23,103 bases of DNA from Dimargaris cristalligena (GCA_027576995.1 JANBQC010000458.1:1-23103), one strand, 5' to 3'; counted from the stretch's first letter, positions 9,264-20,107 are shown. Notes: generated by a model from the letters alone, not told the origin. Numbers and translations: made by a program.

Positions 9264-12200
9264 AATAGGTTGGATATGTACCCTAGAAGTGTGGTAGACT
9301 AATGAACAGTAAATGGATGGCGAGTGGGTGATGCAGGGGAAAATAATACTCCGAAATGATGTGTACAACTATGGAGGCTTGTTTAGCCTAAATGGGAGGT
9401 TAGGGCGGTAAGATATATATATTACTACAAGCACAAGCATCGAAATACCCATAGGATCGGTTGGTAGTAGGTAGAGGGCGGTGGTAGCTTATATATAATA
9501 ACATGCTATACAGTCAAGTAGGTATGATAAAATTTGGAGTTCGGTGCAAAGAGCCGGTTGTCTGGTGGGGATTAGCGGCCCGCTATTAGGGAGGTGTGCG
9601 TCTAATTGGTGTGCGGAGACTGCTCTACCACAAAAACCCAGAAACATTGATGAATAGATAATAATTACCCTTTGTTGAATTGCTTTTAGTTTGTACTAGG
9701 GAAAGTTATTGGGTAATACGATGTTGGATCCCCTCCCCCCGGATAACTGGTTTGATAGTGACAATCGTGAATGAAGAAACAAAAAAGAAATGGCACCATC
9801 CGACCTACACCCGAAGGAGAAAGATTCGTTGCGACTGTATGTAGTTGAAAGAGAAATATAAATGGAAGACACAGAACGATACCAAGTTTCAGTTGGAAAG
9901 TCCGGCCTCCCAAAACAAATGTTTCCTTATAAAGGGATGTCCAACGTTTCCCACATGGGAGTGGCCCATGTACAATGGCGGATTCGGATAAAAAACACAG
10001 TTGCGGGAGATGTATTGAGGCCCAGTGCAAGAATAGTAGGGAAACCAAGAGCTAGAGTAGGATACACTACCCTAACCCATCGTAGGAATTGGGCATTTTA
10101 TGAATTATAAAGGAAAGACCGCCTTCCCCCTGGTAAAAAGTGGTTGATGACGGGTCATTATCGGACGATCCTTACCATTGCCTAAAAAAGGGAATCCATT
10201 GAGCTCCCCGTATGCTACCGCTTACCTGCAAAGAATCCCCCTACTGAAGTTTAGTATTCCTCTAGAAATTCCCCCGCCCGACAGCCAGCCGCACCCGTCC
10301 TCTAAAGAAAGGGTATGTGAATACAAAAGCGCTATGCATCAACGCCAGCTTCATGTCGACCTGTTGGAGTGGGATAAACACGCCAAAGAAATGTAAATCG
10401 ACAATGCAAAAAAAGACAGAGCTAGGCCAGGGATCATAAACCCAGCTTTAGGTTGGGAGCGCACACAGGGTTTTTAAAGGGTCGACCCCTAGGAAAATGG
10501 GTATACATTTCGATCCTTAGCGGCATTGTTCCTCTCACTCCAACACCACACATACATACCCACCCTTCGCGAGTGTTTCCTTGCGTACAGACAGTGGATG
10601 ATCCTCGGCTGAGAAGCGCCTACATACCCAAGAATCGGCGACTAGACACGCCTGTAGTAAAAGAGCGTTTAGGATGTCTCGGTGTGGATTACACGAAAGG
10701 GGAGGGAGGGGGTGTGGAATTCGAGGAAAACCGGATCCAGCCAACTTAACGAATAGTGGTGGCCAATTTTTGAATTGTACTTTCGGACATCAGCCAGTAG
10801 TATATATTTACATCCCTTGGTATAATGGGGCGTTCCACTAAATAGCTAAACACGCTAAAGATTAATGGTGATTAATGATGATTAGTGATGAGGCCGTACG
10901 TTTTTCAAACCAGTGACCAATCCCAACCCCCGCCCAATCGGACATACGACCCTCTCCGACCACGGAGTAGCCTATTTTCACATGTCATATTGCAGTTGAC
11001 GGGGCTTATTAAAAAAGCTCCTACTAACCAACAAATCGTTCGAATACATCTCAAAGGCCTTGCCGATAGGGGAGCGAAGTAACCAACATGGGGCTACCCA
11101 GTGGTCCCGTTTTCGAATAGGTATGGGGCACGGAAGGGGGGGAGGTGGGGATCAGATTGACTAGAGAAATAGATATATCAAAAACCGGGCTGTTATCCGT
11201 AAGTAATGTAGTCGTTACCCTGAGAAAGATGAACTGTCCATCCGCACAGTTTAATTGACTCACCTCAGTCTAGGTTGTAATAGACCAAGAACCCACAGAC
11301 TTATTTTTTCACAGTATGGTGAAACACCAAGCCACGCCATTACCCATTGGACGGAATAATTCGACTACTAAATCTGGGCATCCTTTATAGTCCTCCCCCC
11401 CTCCGATTCCGCCCAGGGAAAACCAAATAATGAGTATGGCATGGCGATGAAACAAGCCCCAGCCCCCGCCTTTCAGACCAACCCTCCCCCCATTTATTAC
11501 AGACCATTCCCGGGCAACTGCAAATACCGGCTAGGAAAGGATGCGATCACTGGCCCACCTGGCCTTTTCAAACAAAAAACCAACAATAAACATTTTCAAA
11601 AAAAAAAACATTACAGCCAAAAGAGGGACCCTCTGGTGCGGGCGCTAGTGGATAATATGAAAGAGGTATCGAGGCCCGGGGTCACTCACCCCGCCGACTG
11701 AAGCTTATATACTGTCGTTGATCCTAGAATGATTGTAAACGGGTCATTAGGGAACTAACCACACCACATTAGAATCCCCCGGATTCGCCGGTATATACTT
11801 TTTATATCGCTCTGCAATACAGTAGGAATACATTCATTCGGCCCAATGTTTTTCGCCTATCCCCCTTTTTTCAAAGACTCAGCTCCCCGAGGAGCAAGTT
11901 TGTCTCCGTATCTACTCCAAACGAAGCTCGTACCGACAAGCGACTAAATCAAAGTATTGCTAAGCCCAAACGCCACTATATTCGAAAAAATATATACACT
12001 CGACAACTTTACCAAAACGTCCTTATTTTCCTACTCAATTTAAAAATAATTTATTAAAGACATCCTCCCTCCCGGATTTTTATAATGAAGATAAAAAATG
12101 ATCGATTTTCAAGCTAGTCTGACATATTTCTAAACCAGTCAAACTCCTATATAAATATTTTACACTTAAATCTTTCACTTGAGATCGGGTCTCTCTGGAC

Positions 12201-12286
12201 AGTCTACTCCGTGACAAGTAGTCTTCATCACTCCGAATCCTTCGGTGCTAATACATCAGCTAAAGCTACTGGATTAAACAAATTAT
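9264..12286. other. Three-kilobase region without a convincing gene
   Basis: No recognised protein or RNA gene. Two short ATG-initiated plus-strand frames (9862-10110, 82 aa, and 11441-11701, 86 aa, the latter Pro-rich then Lys-rich) have no recognisable domain. A small direct repeat of the type GATTAATGAT occurs around 10862-10889, and T/A blocks at about 9412-9422 and 9490-9498. The left end is the promoter side of copy B. The right end is AT-rich and lies just past the probable polyadenylation site of the LIM gene. Confidence 0.45.
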
Positions 12287-12296
12287 TTTATTTATT
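12287..12296 (-). terminator. Candidate poly(A) signal for the LIM gene transcript
   Basis: Two overlapping AATAAA hexamers on the minus strand (plus-strand TTTATTTATT). They sit exactly where the long purine-rich (plus) / pyrimidine-rich (minus) tract that begins at the LIM stop codon gives way to ordinary AT-rich sequence. This suggests a 3' UTR of about 1.1 kb. Confidence 0.4.
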
Positions 12297-13400
12297 TATA
12301 AGTGAGCCGATTGGAAAGGAGGGATGATGGGATAACGGGGAGGGGGGGGTTGAGAACGAGGGGTTGACATGTGCAGTATGGGTGAAGCCAGAGGGGGGAT
12401 TGAATGTGCCAGCACCCTCTGAATCATTAAAAGAAGGAGTATAAAAAAAATAAAGAATCAATGAGACCGAAAAGAGAATGTGGGCAGGATTGCCAGAAAC
12501 GGATAGAGTGGATCGTAGAACAAAAATAAAAGCTATATAAAAAATATATATTGGGGTGGAAGGAATGATTGTTAATAATAATGGCAAAGCAAGCATCATT
12601 AGCGGAGGCCATATAGTAGTATGGCGTCGGGGTAAAAAGGAAAGATAATAGTGGCGGGAGCAAACTAGGCTGTTGGAATGGAATCGAAGAGGACATTGCA
12701 TTAGCACTAAATTGTCAATAACCTGGGGCGATGAGGTTAAACAAGCGTAAGGTGGCGCGTGAAAGGAAACAGCAAGAAGAAAAATATAAAACACAATATC
12801 AGTAGATGGGTTGGCAATGGTTATGGCGAGAAGGGTACACCTTCCGAAACAATATTAAGGGGGTAGGGCGAAAAACTAAAGAGATGGGTAATAATAAAGA
12901 AGACTACCAGAGAAGAAGAGAGCCGATACTAGTAATGGCGAAGGGGACAACATTCCGTAGAAGAAGAAGTGGTACTTGGGGAGCTCCAAGCGGAAACCGG
13001 ACATCTGCAATTGCAAATATAAATAATGGAAAAATATGGAAGCGAAGATCGACAGGCTAGCAAATACTAAAATAAGAAAGAAAAAAGTAGAATGGGGGAA
13101 GTGGATTTATGGTGGCAAAGTACAAATACTGACCGAGTGGTCCACTGGCAAATTGGTACAGTAGGGGAAAAATACAGTTAAAACAAACCTTGGAATAGGG
13201 CCAACGGACCGTAGGGGTTAAAATAACCGAAAACTAAAATGAAGACAATTGAGATAGGGGAGGTCGCCTTGAATCTCTGGACAAGAGAAGAAACAACTGG
13301 CTGATGAACATTGAGAATGTAGGGTTTTCTAGAAAAGCGGGAGAGCTAGAGAAAACGATTAACAAATTATATATATAATGCCCGCGTGCTAGCCTCGAAC
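12297..13400 (-). other. Probable long C/U-rich 3' UTR of the LIM gene
   Basis: The plus strand is strongly G/A-rich for about 1.1 kb, so a minus-strand transcript would be C/U-rich. A TATATATA stretch lies just past the stop codon (about 13368-13378). The minus-strand frame at 12288-12794 gives a hydrophobic Leu/Phe/Ser/Pro product, which is what a pyrimidine-rich strand yields by default, so I do not call it a gene. Confidence 0.4.
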
Positions 13401-16349
13401 TTAGTACACCACCTTGGAAATATGGGGCGGTGGGTTCTTGAGATTTTGCGAGGGAGACCGATCCCGATTACGGTGCGACATGGCCGCCGAAATGACATAA
13501 GGACGGACAGCGGGGGACGAGTATACGGAATTGGCGACCTTCACGTTAAGACAGGGTTCGCAATAGGGGTGACCCTGGTGTTCGCCAAAGGGCATCTGCG
13601 GGGTGATTTCATGTCCGCAGTCGGCACAGGTAAAACACTGGGGGTGATACGAGTGCGAATTGTGGCGGACGAAAATGCCATTGATGAGGCACCGGCATTT
13701 ACCACAGCGAAGTATATTCATCTTAGGCACACACTCCCGGTGGTATTCCTGGCCCTCGTAGCACACGTAAGTGCCCTCCTCGAACAATTTTTGGCAACCG
13801 GAGCAAATGAAACAATCGGGGTGGTAGCGTTTACCGTTGGTCAGTTGGAAGCGAGGGCCATCGAGCACACCTCGACACCGGTCGCAGTGGTCAGCCAACG
13901 GATCGACGGGACTTGTGGGTCGCACTTCGGCGCTAACCACGGGGGGCTTGATGGGAACGCACTTTTGGTGGTACTCCTGGCCCTGTTCGATCACGTACAT
14001 ACCATCTTCAATCAGCCGTTGGCAGCCGGCGCAGCTGAAACAGTCGGGGTGAAGCTGGCGTCCGTCCGACAGGCGGAACCAGGTATCACCAATCAAGGTC
14101 CGGCACTTAGCACAACGCTGTGGCGTATTAAGAGTCGACGGATCGGCTACGGCAACCGGGGGTCCCGACAGAGAAGGGGTGGGGGTGCCACGGGCAGCGG
14201 GGGTTTGGGGATAGGCGACCGAAGGGGCCCTTGTGTGCGGGGTATGCGAAAAAGACATGGATGAGGAATTCAGGGAAAACGACGACGAAGACGGCCTCCG
14301 GCTCTGGTTAACGGGGCGGGATGCTTGGGAAATGGGGGTAGCGGTCGAAGTCCGGCTAGTGGGGATAGGGACATTGTGATCCAGGGCAAGGTCGCTAATG
14401 TGACTACGCAAGCGGGAAGCAGACTTCATCATAGGTGACGGCGCGGCGGTGGTAGGGGCAGAGGGTGCAACGTGGCACGAAGGGATGTCATGGGTGGGAG
14501 GTTGGACTTTAGCCAGCTCGGGGTGGGCCATAATCGAATGATCCACCGGGGTCGCTCGATCGTTCATGGACTTGTCGTCGTTCAAGATTACATCAGCCAT
14601 GTCCTGGATAAGTTTGTTAAGTGGCTGGGGAGAGCTATACGTAGTGCGAGAAGGGGTGGTGGCAACGGGGGTAGGCGGGGTCAGGGTCGAAGCATCAGCC
14701 GAATTGGTGGACGCAACCGAATCCTGGATATCCGATAACCCGGAATCCGGGCGAAGCGTCTTCTCCTCGGCCGACATCCCAACGGATGCAGCGAGAGGAG
14801 ATGGGTCAAGAGGAGAAGGGGATGCACCTGAAGTATTCCCTAGGTGCTGGATATTCTCGGAAATACTCAATCGGTGCGAGGCCGGCAACTTCGACGGTAG
14901 GCAGAGCGAAGAGGTGTCCACGGAAGAACGACGTTCACCGCGATCCGTCTTGCCGTGTGCCGGAGGCAGAGGATGAGCCTGCATAACGATAGCCAAGGGT
15001 GAGCGGGGAGAGGAGGACAGGCGCTTTTGGTAGGGAGGAATAATCGCCGGATCAGCAAACCCCAAAGAGTCCGACGTTAAAGGCGACTCGGATCGGCGAT
15101 GAGGGCTAGAGCCGGTTTGACTCAAACTTCCGCTCTTACCACCACCTGCTGGGATGGGGATGGGCATGGCGGCCGTGTTGGTGTTCAGTGGACGGGGTTG
15201 AGCACGGGGATTCTTGGGCACGGTAAAGCAGCCTTCACAGCAGGGATTGCCCGCCATGTCAACCACCGGAGCGAGTAGCAGCTTACCGCAGACCACGCAG
15301 CCCAGACACATCTTATGCCAGGCACGGTCCTTGTACTGCACCCACGGACGTCCGTGGGTCAGAATAAGACGCTTGCAGGTTTGGCAGAAACCCTTGCTAA
15401 AACTATGGCTATAACAATCATCGCAATAGATGGCACCGGGGCGGAGGGGGCTGGTTTGACGCTCCGTATCGAGAAGCGACTTGTGACACTCGATGCACTG
15501 GCGCCGATCCTCCAGTGACCCATTCACAGCGACGCGACTAACGCCATTATGTTTCATGGAAGAGGGTTCTTCCACAGCAGAGCTGGAGCGAGGGGCTGGA
15601 GCATCCCCCATGGGGGAGTCGGCCGTCCGGGGGCCACCGGAGACGGATTCCCGGGGCATGGTGGCCGCCACCGCCTTGGGTGAACTAGTGTAAGAGCGGG
15701 CAATCGGGGCGCTGGGCGGCGTGAGGGGTTTGCTACCGGCCGACAGGGGGCCATTGCCCACCGACCGGATCGGCTTGGGCGAGACCACGCTGTTGTTGGG
15801 CGGTGGAAAATTACGCATCGTCGGCTGCGGACAGTAGGCATTATGCGTGTAATGATGGGTTTCAGATGGCCGGGGAGCCACTGCACAGGCCGAGAAGGAG
15901 GGGGCCTTGGTGGAGCGCGGGAAGGGTCGGGTCGATTTGGGCACGCTGGTTAAGGCACGTACTCGCCCCGATAAACTAGGCGGGGACCGGGGTCGGCTGG
16001 TTGAGGCGGTCGCAGGGGGAGTATCGGCCGAGTCGCGGGTGGCCACTGATAAAGTAGGCGACGAAGCCACGGAAGTCCGCGCACTCTCGTTGGAGTGCGA
16101 GTTGGGGGGCATACTGATTGGACGAGGTCGGCGGAAACCGGCTCCGCCCGGCCCGTTGGACTCGCCAAACAGCCGGTTGAGGTAAGTGCTAGACCACGGA
16201 TCGCCCTTGGAGTGTTGGTCCGTGGGGGTGACGGGGGCGGCGGAAGTGGGGCTGGAGGCGGAGGCGGGGCTGCCGGTATGTTGCCCCCGCCGACCACACC
16301 GGCACTTGTTTAAATGGATCAAGTCGCCGCAGATAGTGCAGATTGGCAT
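13401..16349 (-). CDS. Multi-LIM-domain scaffold protein (paxillin/Pxl1-like), single exon
   Basis: 982 aa from ATG at 16349 to stop at 13401, no intron. Domains seen: an N-terminal Cys knuckle (C4, C7, C16, C18); Ser/Pro-rich disorder; a four-Cys knuckle (C285, C288, C309, C312); a LIM domain at 322-374 (C322, C325, H345, C348, C351, C354, C371, C374); about 370 residues of Ser/Thr/Pro-rich linker; then three C-terminal LIM domains at 746-797, 822-873 and 882-933. In 746-797 and 822-873 the last zinc pair is H-x2-C (H794/C797, H870/C873); in 882-933 it is C-x2-C. No RhoGAP, kinase or homeodomain is present, which sets it apart from Rga-type and LIM-homeobox proteins. LIM domains bind proteins; fungal Pxl1/PaxB work at the cytokinetic ring and growth sites. 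Two LxxL helices (LNRLF 57-61; LNKLIQDM 577-584) recall paxillin LD motifs but lack the Asp. Its exact partner is unknown. Confidence 0.9.
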   Translation of the reverse strand: MPICTICGDLIHLNKCRCGRRGQHTGSPASASSPTSAAPVTPTDQHSKGDPWSSTYLNRLFGESNGPGGAGFRRPRPISMPPNSHSNESARTSVASSPTLSVATRDSADTPPATASTSRPRSPPSLSGRVRALTSVPKSTRPFPRSTKAPSFSACAVAPRPSETHHYTHNAYCPQPTMRNFPPPNNSVVSPKPIRSVGNGPLSAGSKPLTPPSAPIARSYTSSPKAVAATMPRESVSGGPRTADSPMGDAPAPRSSSAVEEPSSMKHNGVSRVAVNGSLEDRRQCIECHKSLLDTERQTSPLRPGAIYCDDCYSHSFSKGFCQTCKRLILTHGRPWVQYKDRAWHKMCLGCVVCGKLLLAPVVDMAGNPCCEGCFTVPKNPRAQPRPLNTNTAAMPIPIPAGGGKSGSLSQTGSSPHRRSESPLTSDSLGFADPAIIPPYQKRLSSSPRSPLAIVMQAHPLPPAHGKTDRGERRSSVDTSSLCLPSKLPASHRLSISENIQHLGNTSGASPSPLDPSPLAASVGMSAEEKTLRPDSGLSDIQDSVASTNSADASTLTPPTPVATTPSRTTYSSPQPLNKLIQDMADVILNDDKSMNDRATPVDHSIMAHPELAKVQPPTHDIPSCHVAPSAPTTAAPSPMMKSASRLRSHISDLALDHNVPIPTSRTSTATPISQASRPVNQSRRPSSSSFSLNSSSMSFSHTPHTRAPSVAYPQTPAARGTPTPSLSGPPVAVADPSTLNTPQRCAKCRTLIGDTWFRLSDGRQLHPDCFSCAGCQRLIEDGMYVIEQGQEYHQKCVPIKPPVVSAEVRPTSPVDPLADHCDRCRGVLDGPRFQLTNGKRYHPDCFICSGCQKLFEEGTYVCYEGQEYHRECVPKMNILRCGKCRCLINGIFVRHNSHSYHPQCFTCADCGHEITPQMPFGEHQGHPYCEPCLNVKVANSVYSSPAVRPYVISAAMSHRNRDRSPSQNLKNPPPHISKVVY

Positions 16350-17100
16350 AGTGTATGGTTGGGGAATTGTCTGTCAGTGAAGTCAGACCAAAGGGGATAG
16401 GGGTGTTCTATGCTGGTTTAGGAGCGAAGATTGAGTGGTTTTTGTAGCAAGAAGCCAGTGAGGCCAACTGCCGGTTTAGTGGACGTTAATCAAGCAACGA
16501 CCAAAGGCGGAATGATTCGGAAGACGCTGGGCGGGCAAACAATGAACCAAAGATGGTAATATATGCGCGCGAACAAGGAGGGGAGTGGCGCGGGGAGGCT
16601 AATAACGGTGCCAAGGGGATTCGGGAACCAAGGCGGTTTACAACGACGGTTGAAAGTGGAGTCGGAGTTTGAACACGTTTGGAGCAGTAGAAGGAATCGG
16701 TCTATTCAACAACGAAAACAACGGCGACGATAACAGCCGTAAAAGAGGGGAAATGGGCTTGGCAAGTTTAAAGTGGGTAAGGAATAACTAACAAAAGAAA
16801 CGTCGGAAGTGGAAGAGAGAGAGTAGAACAGACGGAGGCCAAACTGGACTATACACATACACATACAGAGACGGACGCATACACGGAGGGGAGAAAAAGA
16901 CGTGTCGGGCGCGGGGAGCGGATGATGGGGCCAGTTATAAGGCGTCTGCGGGGTGGATAGAGAGAGGGTGATACAGTGTTTACATTTGGCCCAAGTGTCA
17001 ATCCCCTTGTTTATCCCACACATACACCCACACACATATACACCCATCAGGCACAGACACAACGCGTCGCGCGCCTGAGGGGTGTGGGCCAATCATAGGT
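16350..17100 (-). other. Leader and promoter region of the LIM gene
   Basis: The plus strand is G/A-rich up to about 16990, so the minus-strand leader is C/U-rich, a common feature around fungal transcription starts. It holds CACATA/ACACAC-type short repeats near 16853-16865 and 17016-17045. The minus-strand frame at 16706-17092 opens with TTG rather than ATG and is Cys/Ser/Leu-rich by composition, so I do not call it a gene. The true transcription start cannot be placed. Confidence 0.4.
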
Positions 17101-17787
17101 ATAGGTCCGTCGCCCCTGGCGTAATCTGTCTAGCCGCTGCAGTTCTTTCCCCTTTCGACAGGGCTGTTTCCCCACATACTTTGGCCGTCCCTGCGCCGGC
17201 TACTATGGCCACCCACTACAATACATTAAAGAAATAAAATAAAACAGACAGACATGATTCATTCTTGGACCGAGCATGACCACTGAACCGACTGAGATGG
17301 AAAGAATACGGTGCGGGGTTGGAAAATAGGGAAAGTGATTAGAAATCGGCGGCAGCAACCTCTCCTGCACCAGGCCCACCATTCTTTAGATTGGGGCCAT
17401 AAAGACTTGGTATTTCCCCGGCCCCATGTGCCTAAATCAGGCCTGGATGCAGGTATGTCCCTAGCATGATGCAATTAGTGTTATTACCAATTACTCTGTT
17501 GCCATGCATCTTCCCTAACTAAGCCACGCTGTCCGCCAGGGCCGCCCTGCCCTGCCTCAACATTACCACTCCCCTCTGCCGAGCTGCAGCTGGTGCATTC
17601 TATGGTGAATTTATGTCTGGAATGGGTCCAACTGATATCCTATCAGCCGCCCCTATCCCCGTCAGCGGCGATTAACATCCAGTAAGACTGTCTGAAAGCC
17701 CACCCTAGAAACAGCCGAATCCGATTTTTGGGTCTGCTCGTGGATATATGTCCCAGTTGGTGAAGATGTAGAGACACGTATAATGTG

Positions 17788-17865
17788 AATACTAATATTA
17801 ATGCCAATATTAATGGTAAAAATAACAATAATAACAATAATAATAGTGAGAATGGGAATGAGATT
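17788..17865. repeat. Imperfect AAT/ATT-rich low-complexity tract
   Basis: Repeated AATATTAATGCC-like units followed by AATAACAATAAT runs. It produces the poly-Leu stretch in the minus-strand frame 17643-18065, which I regard as a translation artefact of the repeat. Confidence 0.6.
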
Positions 17866-18363
17866 GATAATGATACGCTGGCTATAATATAAATGTAAAA
17901 CGCGAGTACTGTGCCTAGATTACTGACAGGGGTAAGGGGACGGTATTGTTGGGGTTCATGATGATTGCACAGTCGATGAAGCCAGGTTCCGATTGGAATC
18001 CCGGGCGTCGGAAAGTCACTAATCATTGTACTGTCGCCCGGCCTTGATCCAAATGTAGACCACAATTTAACATAACGATATAGCCTCTCCTGGCCTTAGA
18101 TGGGATTAGCAATATACAGGACACTTTATCAGCAACACCTTTTTGAAGAAGACCACCACTCACCCACCGTTACCCCGCGCAACAGCCCCGGTGTGGGGGA
18201 GGGGGGTATATAGTGAAGGGTGGAAGGATGACAGGTAAATCGCCACCCTAACCTTCTCTTTCCATTCCTTCCCCTTAATCACTCCTCCCTGGTCCTCTGG
18301 TCTCACTTCCAGAATTCTTCCCCCCTTGACCTATTCCTGCAGGTGTGGTCCAGTACGTATATG

Positions 18364-18395
<32 letters not shown>
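18364..18395. repeat. Compound (TA)n-(GT)n microsatellite
   Basis: About eight TA units run straight into about eight GT units, with no coding role. Confidence 0.85.
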
Positions 18396-18998
18396 ACAGC
18401 ATACGTAGGGCTGTTATAAATAATACTATTTTTTTCCGGCAGGGCCGTTTGTGCAGGGCCTGGAATACTTTTACAGTCGTGATGACAGTGCCCCTTGGTC
18501 TCTTGCTTCTACTGGTCTTTCCCTTCGGATAAAACCTGCTTGTTTCACCACAGTGTCAGATTTTCTTGGGCTAGAATGGTTTTTCGCGATCTGTAAAGCA
18601 TGGCAGTCCGGCGGTTTCCCCTTTTGACGCCATTACTAATCTATCTTATATATCCGGTAGGTCTGGTGGGGCAACAATAAATGACATACAGTGCAGGGGC
18701 GCGAAATATGTATCACGGATAAAGGATGTCGTACTGATAAGGTTAGTGGGAGAGGTATAGTATTCCTAAGTATTTTTTCAAAATCATATGGGTTCCTAGC
18801 CCCAGATTACCCGAATCTTACCCATCTATCGTAACAAGCACAACCTGGGACTTTACCCCATTGGCCCGCCCACTTATAGGCAAGCCTATTTTTAGGTTAT
18901 TTAACATATTGGTCTGCCTCACAAATATTTTAATTCTATATTTTATCAAAAAAAAAAACGCGTTACAATTCATTATCCCAATATTGCCCGGAATCCAT

Positions 18999-20096
18999 CT
19001 ATTTTAAAATCGCAGTGTGTACGGGTTTCTGGGCAGTGACCTCATTTGATAACCTTCTCCGAGACTCCATGTTCCTTTGGGGTGTGGACTTCCAGAAAAT
19101 GTCAAATACATCAACGTAACTCAGCAGTACTTCGAAGCTGGGGGTTGTGACAAAAAATGGCATGCGTCCAGCCGCCATCAGATGCTGGTGAAGCTGCATC
19201 ATTTCGAAACCATTATAATGATAGGCCCCCACTACCACATCGGCCACGGCCGCCCACTGATCCAGTCGCTTTTTTTGCCCAAAGTCGGGGGTTCGCGAAT
19301 CGTAGAGTATCGTCACTTTGACTTGGTCTGTCACTCGGTGTCTATAAAACGCCACTACCACCCCCAATCGGATCATACATCTATGGATCAAGCGACCGAC
19401 CTGGTACGGATCGCCCAGCAGATAGACCAGGCGGGGATTCACCAGGTTGGCACGGGAAATCAAGTTCTTGAAAGTCACACCGTCTTTGCGCACTCGGTCC
19501 CAGAATTCCTCGGGCCACCGGGACCGGGTATTCTGAAAGGACTTTTTGGAGATGCTGAGCTTATGGCTCGTTCGGCTTAACTGCTCAATGTTGTCCCAGT
19601 CGTTGGAGGTAGTTGATGGCTGGGTTAGCGGAGCTCGGGAATATGGCTTGTTAACCCGGGTAGACCAGGATGGTGTGTTTCCACGGGCCCTAGTCCGCTG
19701 CTGTACTTGCTTCATTTTACGTCGGCTCCTGTCGACCTGGCTGACACTGCTGTTCACTGATACGTGGCTGACCAGATCGTTGTCGTGTTCACCGGAATTA
19801 TCCCAAGTGTTAGATGCGTCCTTGTGGCGGAGGGGGTTTCGGTCATCATCGCTACTGGATGTATCCGTGTCCCCATCCATCGGTTCGTAGATGGGCCTGG
19901 TCAATTCACCATTTTCGTCAGTGTCAAATGTAAGAGTATCGAGGTAGTTTTCAACCTTGAGATTCTTATTGACGAATGGGCTGAAGGCACTTTTCCGCTC
20001 GGCGAGGTTCGAGTCTACGTATGCAGGTTGGCCGACTACGGCACGTAGGTTGACAGCGGCCAAAAGACCGATGGTACAAATTGAAACGATGAGCAT
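18999..20096 (-). CDS. Predicted secreted protein of unknown family
   Basis: 365 aa, single exon. The frame stays open to 20174 but only through a TA microsatellite (Ile-Tyr repeats) and a TTG; the first ATG is at 20096. From there the protein begins with a signal peptide (hydrophobic 2-22, likely cut near Val21-Gly22/Gln23). Next come an acidic Asp/Ser stretch (about 73-108), one N-glycosylation sequon (N115-S-S), a basic patch with a dibasic RR at 125-126 that could be a Kex2-type processing site, and a Ser/Thr/Pro linker to about 190. A more ordered C-terminal region (about 194-336) has mixed hydrophobic strands and helices, with segments such as LVYLLGDPYQVG and ADVVVGAYHYNG. The mature part has a single Cys (C240), so it is not a Cys-rich effector. 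I do not recognise the fold or family. It could be secreted, wall-bound or vacuolar. Confidence 0.75.
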   Translation of the reverse strand: MLIVSICTIGLLAAVNLRAVVGQPAYVDSNLAERKSAFSPFVNKNLKVENYLDTLTFDTDENGELTRPIYEPMDGDTDTSSSDDDRNPLRHKDASNTWDNSGEHDNDLVSHVSVNSSVSQVDRSRRKMKQVQQRTRARGNTPSWSTRVNKPYSRAPLTQPSTTSNDWDNIEQLSRTSHKLSISKKSFQNTRSRWPEEFWDRVRKDGVTFKNLISRANLVNPRLVYLLGDPYQVGRLIHRCMIRLGVVVAFYRHRVTDQVKVTILYDSRTPDFGQKKRLDQWAAVADVVVGAYHYNGFEMMQLHQHLMAAGRMPFFVTTPSFEVLLSYVDVFDIFWKSTPQRNMESRRRLSNEVTAQKPVHTAILK

Positions 20097-20107
20097 TTTC
20101 CTCAAAG

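Larger units (their letters stand above)
17101..18998. other. Gene-poor spacer between the LIM gene and the secreted-protein gene
   Basis: No supported gene. It contains an ATT/AAT-rich tract (about 17788-17865), a promoter-like stretch on the plus strand (TATATAG near 18208, then CT-rich to about 18320), a compound TA/GT microsatellite and an A11 run at 18948-18958. The 16-codon plus-strand frame starting at 18482 (Leu-rich, signal-peptide-like) stops at once and has no good splice donor. Confidence 0.45.

Noticed and set aside
9862..10110. Small ATG-initiated plus-strand frame of 82 codons
   Set aside because: No recognisable domain and no independent sign of coding; kept only as part of the gene-poor region description.
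11441..11701. Small ATG-initiated plus-strand frame of 86 codons, Pro-rich then Lys-rich
   Set aside because: Composition follows local C-rich and A-rich runs; no family resemblance.
12288..12794. Minus-strand 168-codon hydrophobic frame
   Set aside because: A Leu/Phe/Ser/Pro-rich product is the default reading of a pyrimidine-rich strand; it lies in the probable 3' UTR of the LIM gene.
13128..13160. tRNA A-box-like GACCGAGTGGTC
   Set aside because: No B-box (GGTTCRANYCC) at the right distance and no acceptor stem.
13386..14264. Long plus-strand open frame (292 codons) opposite the C-terminal LIM domains
   Set aside because: It is antisense to a well-supported LIM gene in GC-rich coding DNA, and its product has no recognisable domain; a mirror of codon bias explains it.
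17643..18065. Minus-strand 140-codon frame with a poly-Leu, membrane-like segment
   Set aside because: The Leu run comes from an AAT/ATT repeat, the frame starts with GTG, and nothing else in it is recognisable.
18326..18532. Plus-strand frame ending in a signal-peptide-like Leu-rich stretch, behind a TATA and CT-rich promoter-like region
   Set aside because: It stops 16 codons after its ATG, no good donor leads to a downstream exon, and the upstream part is TA/GT microsatellite.
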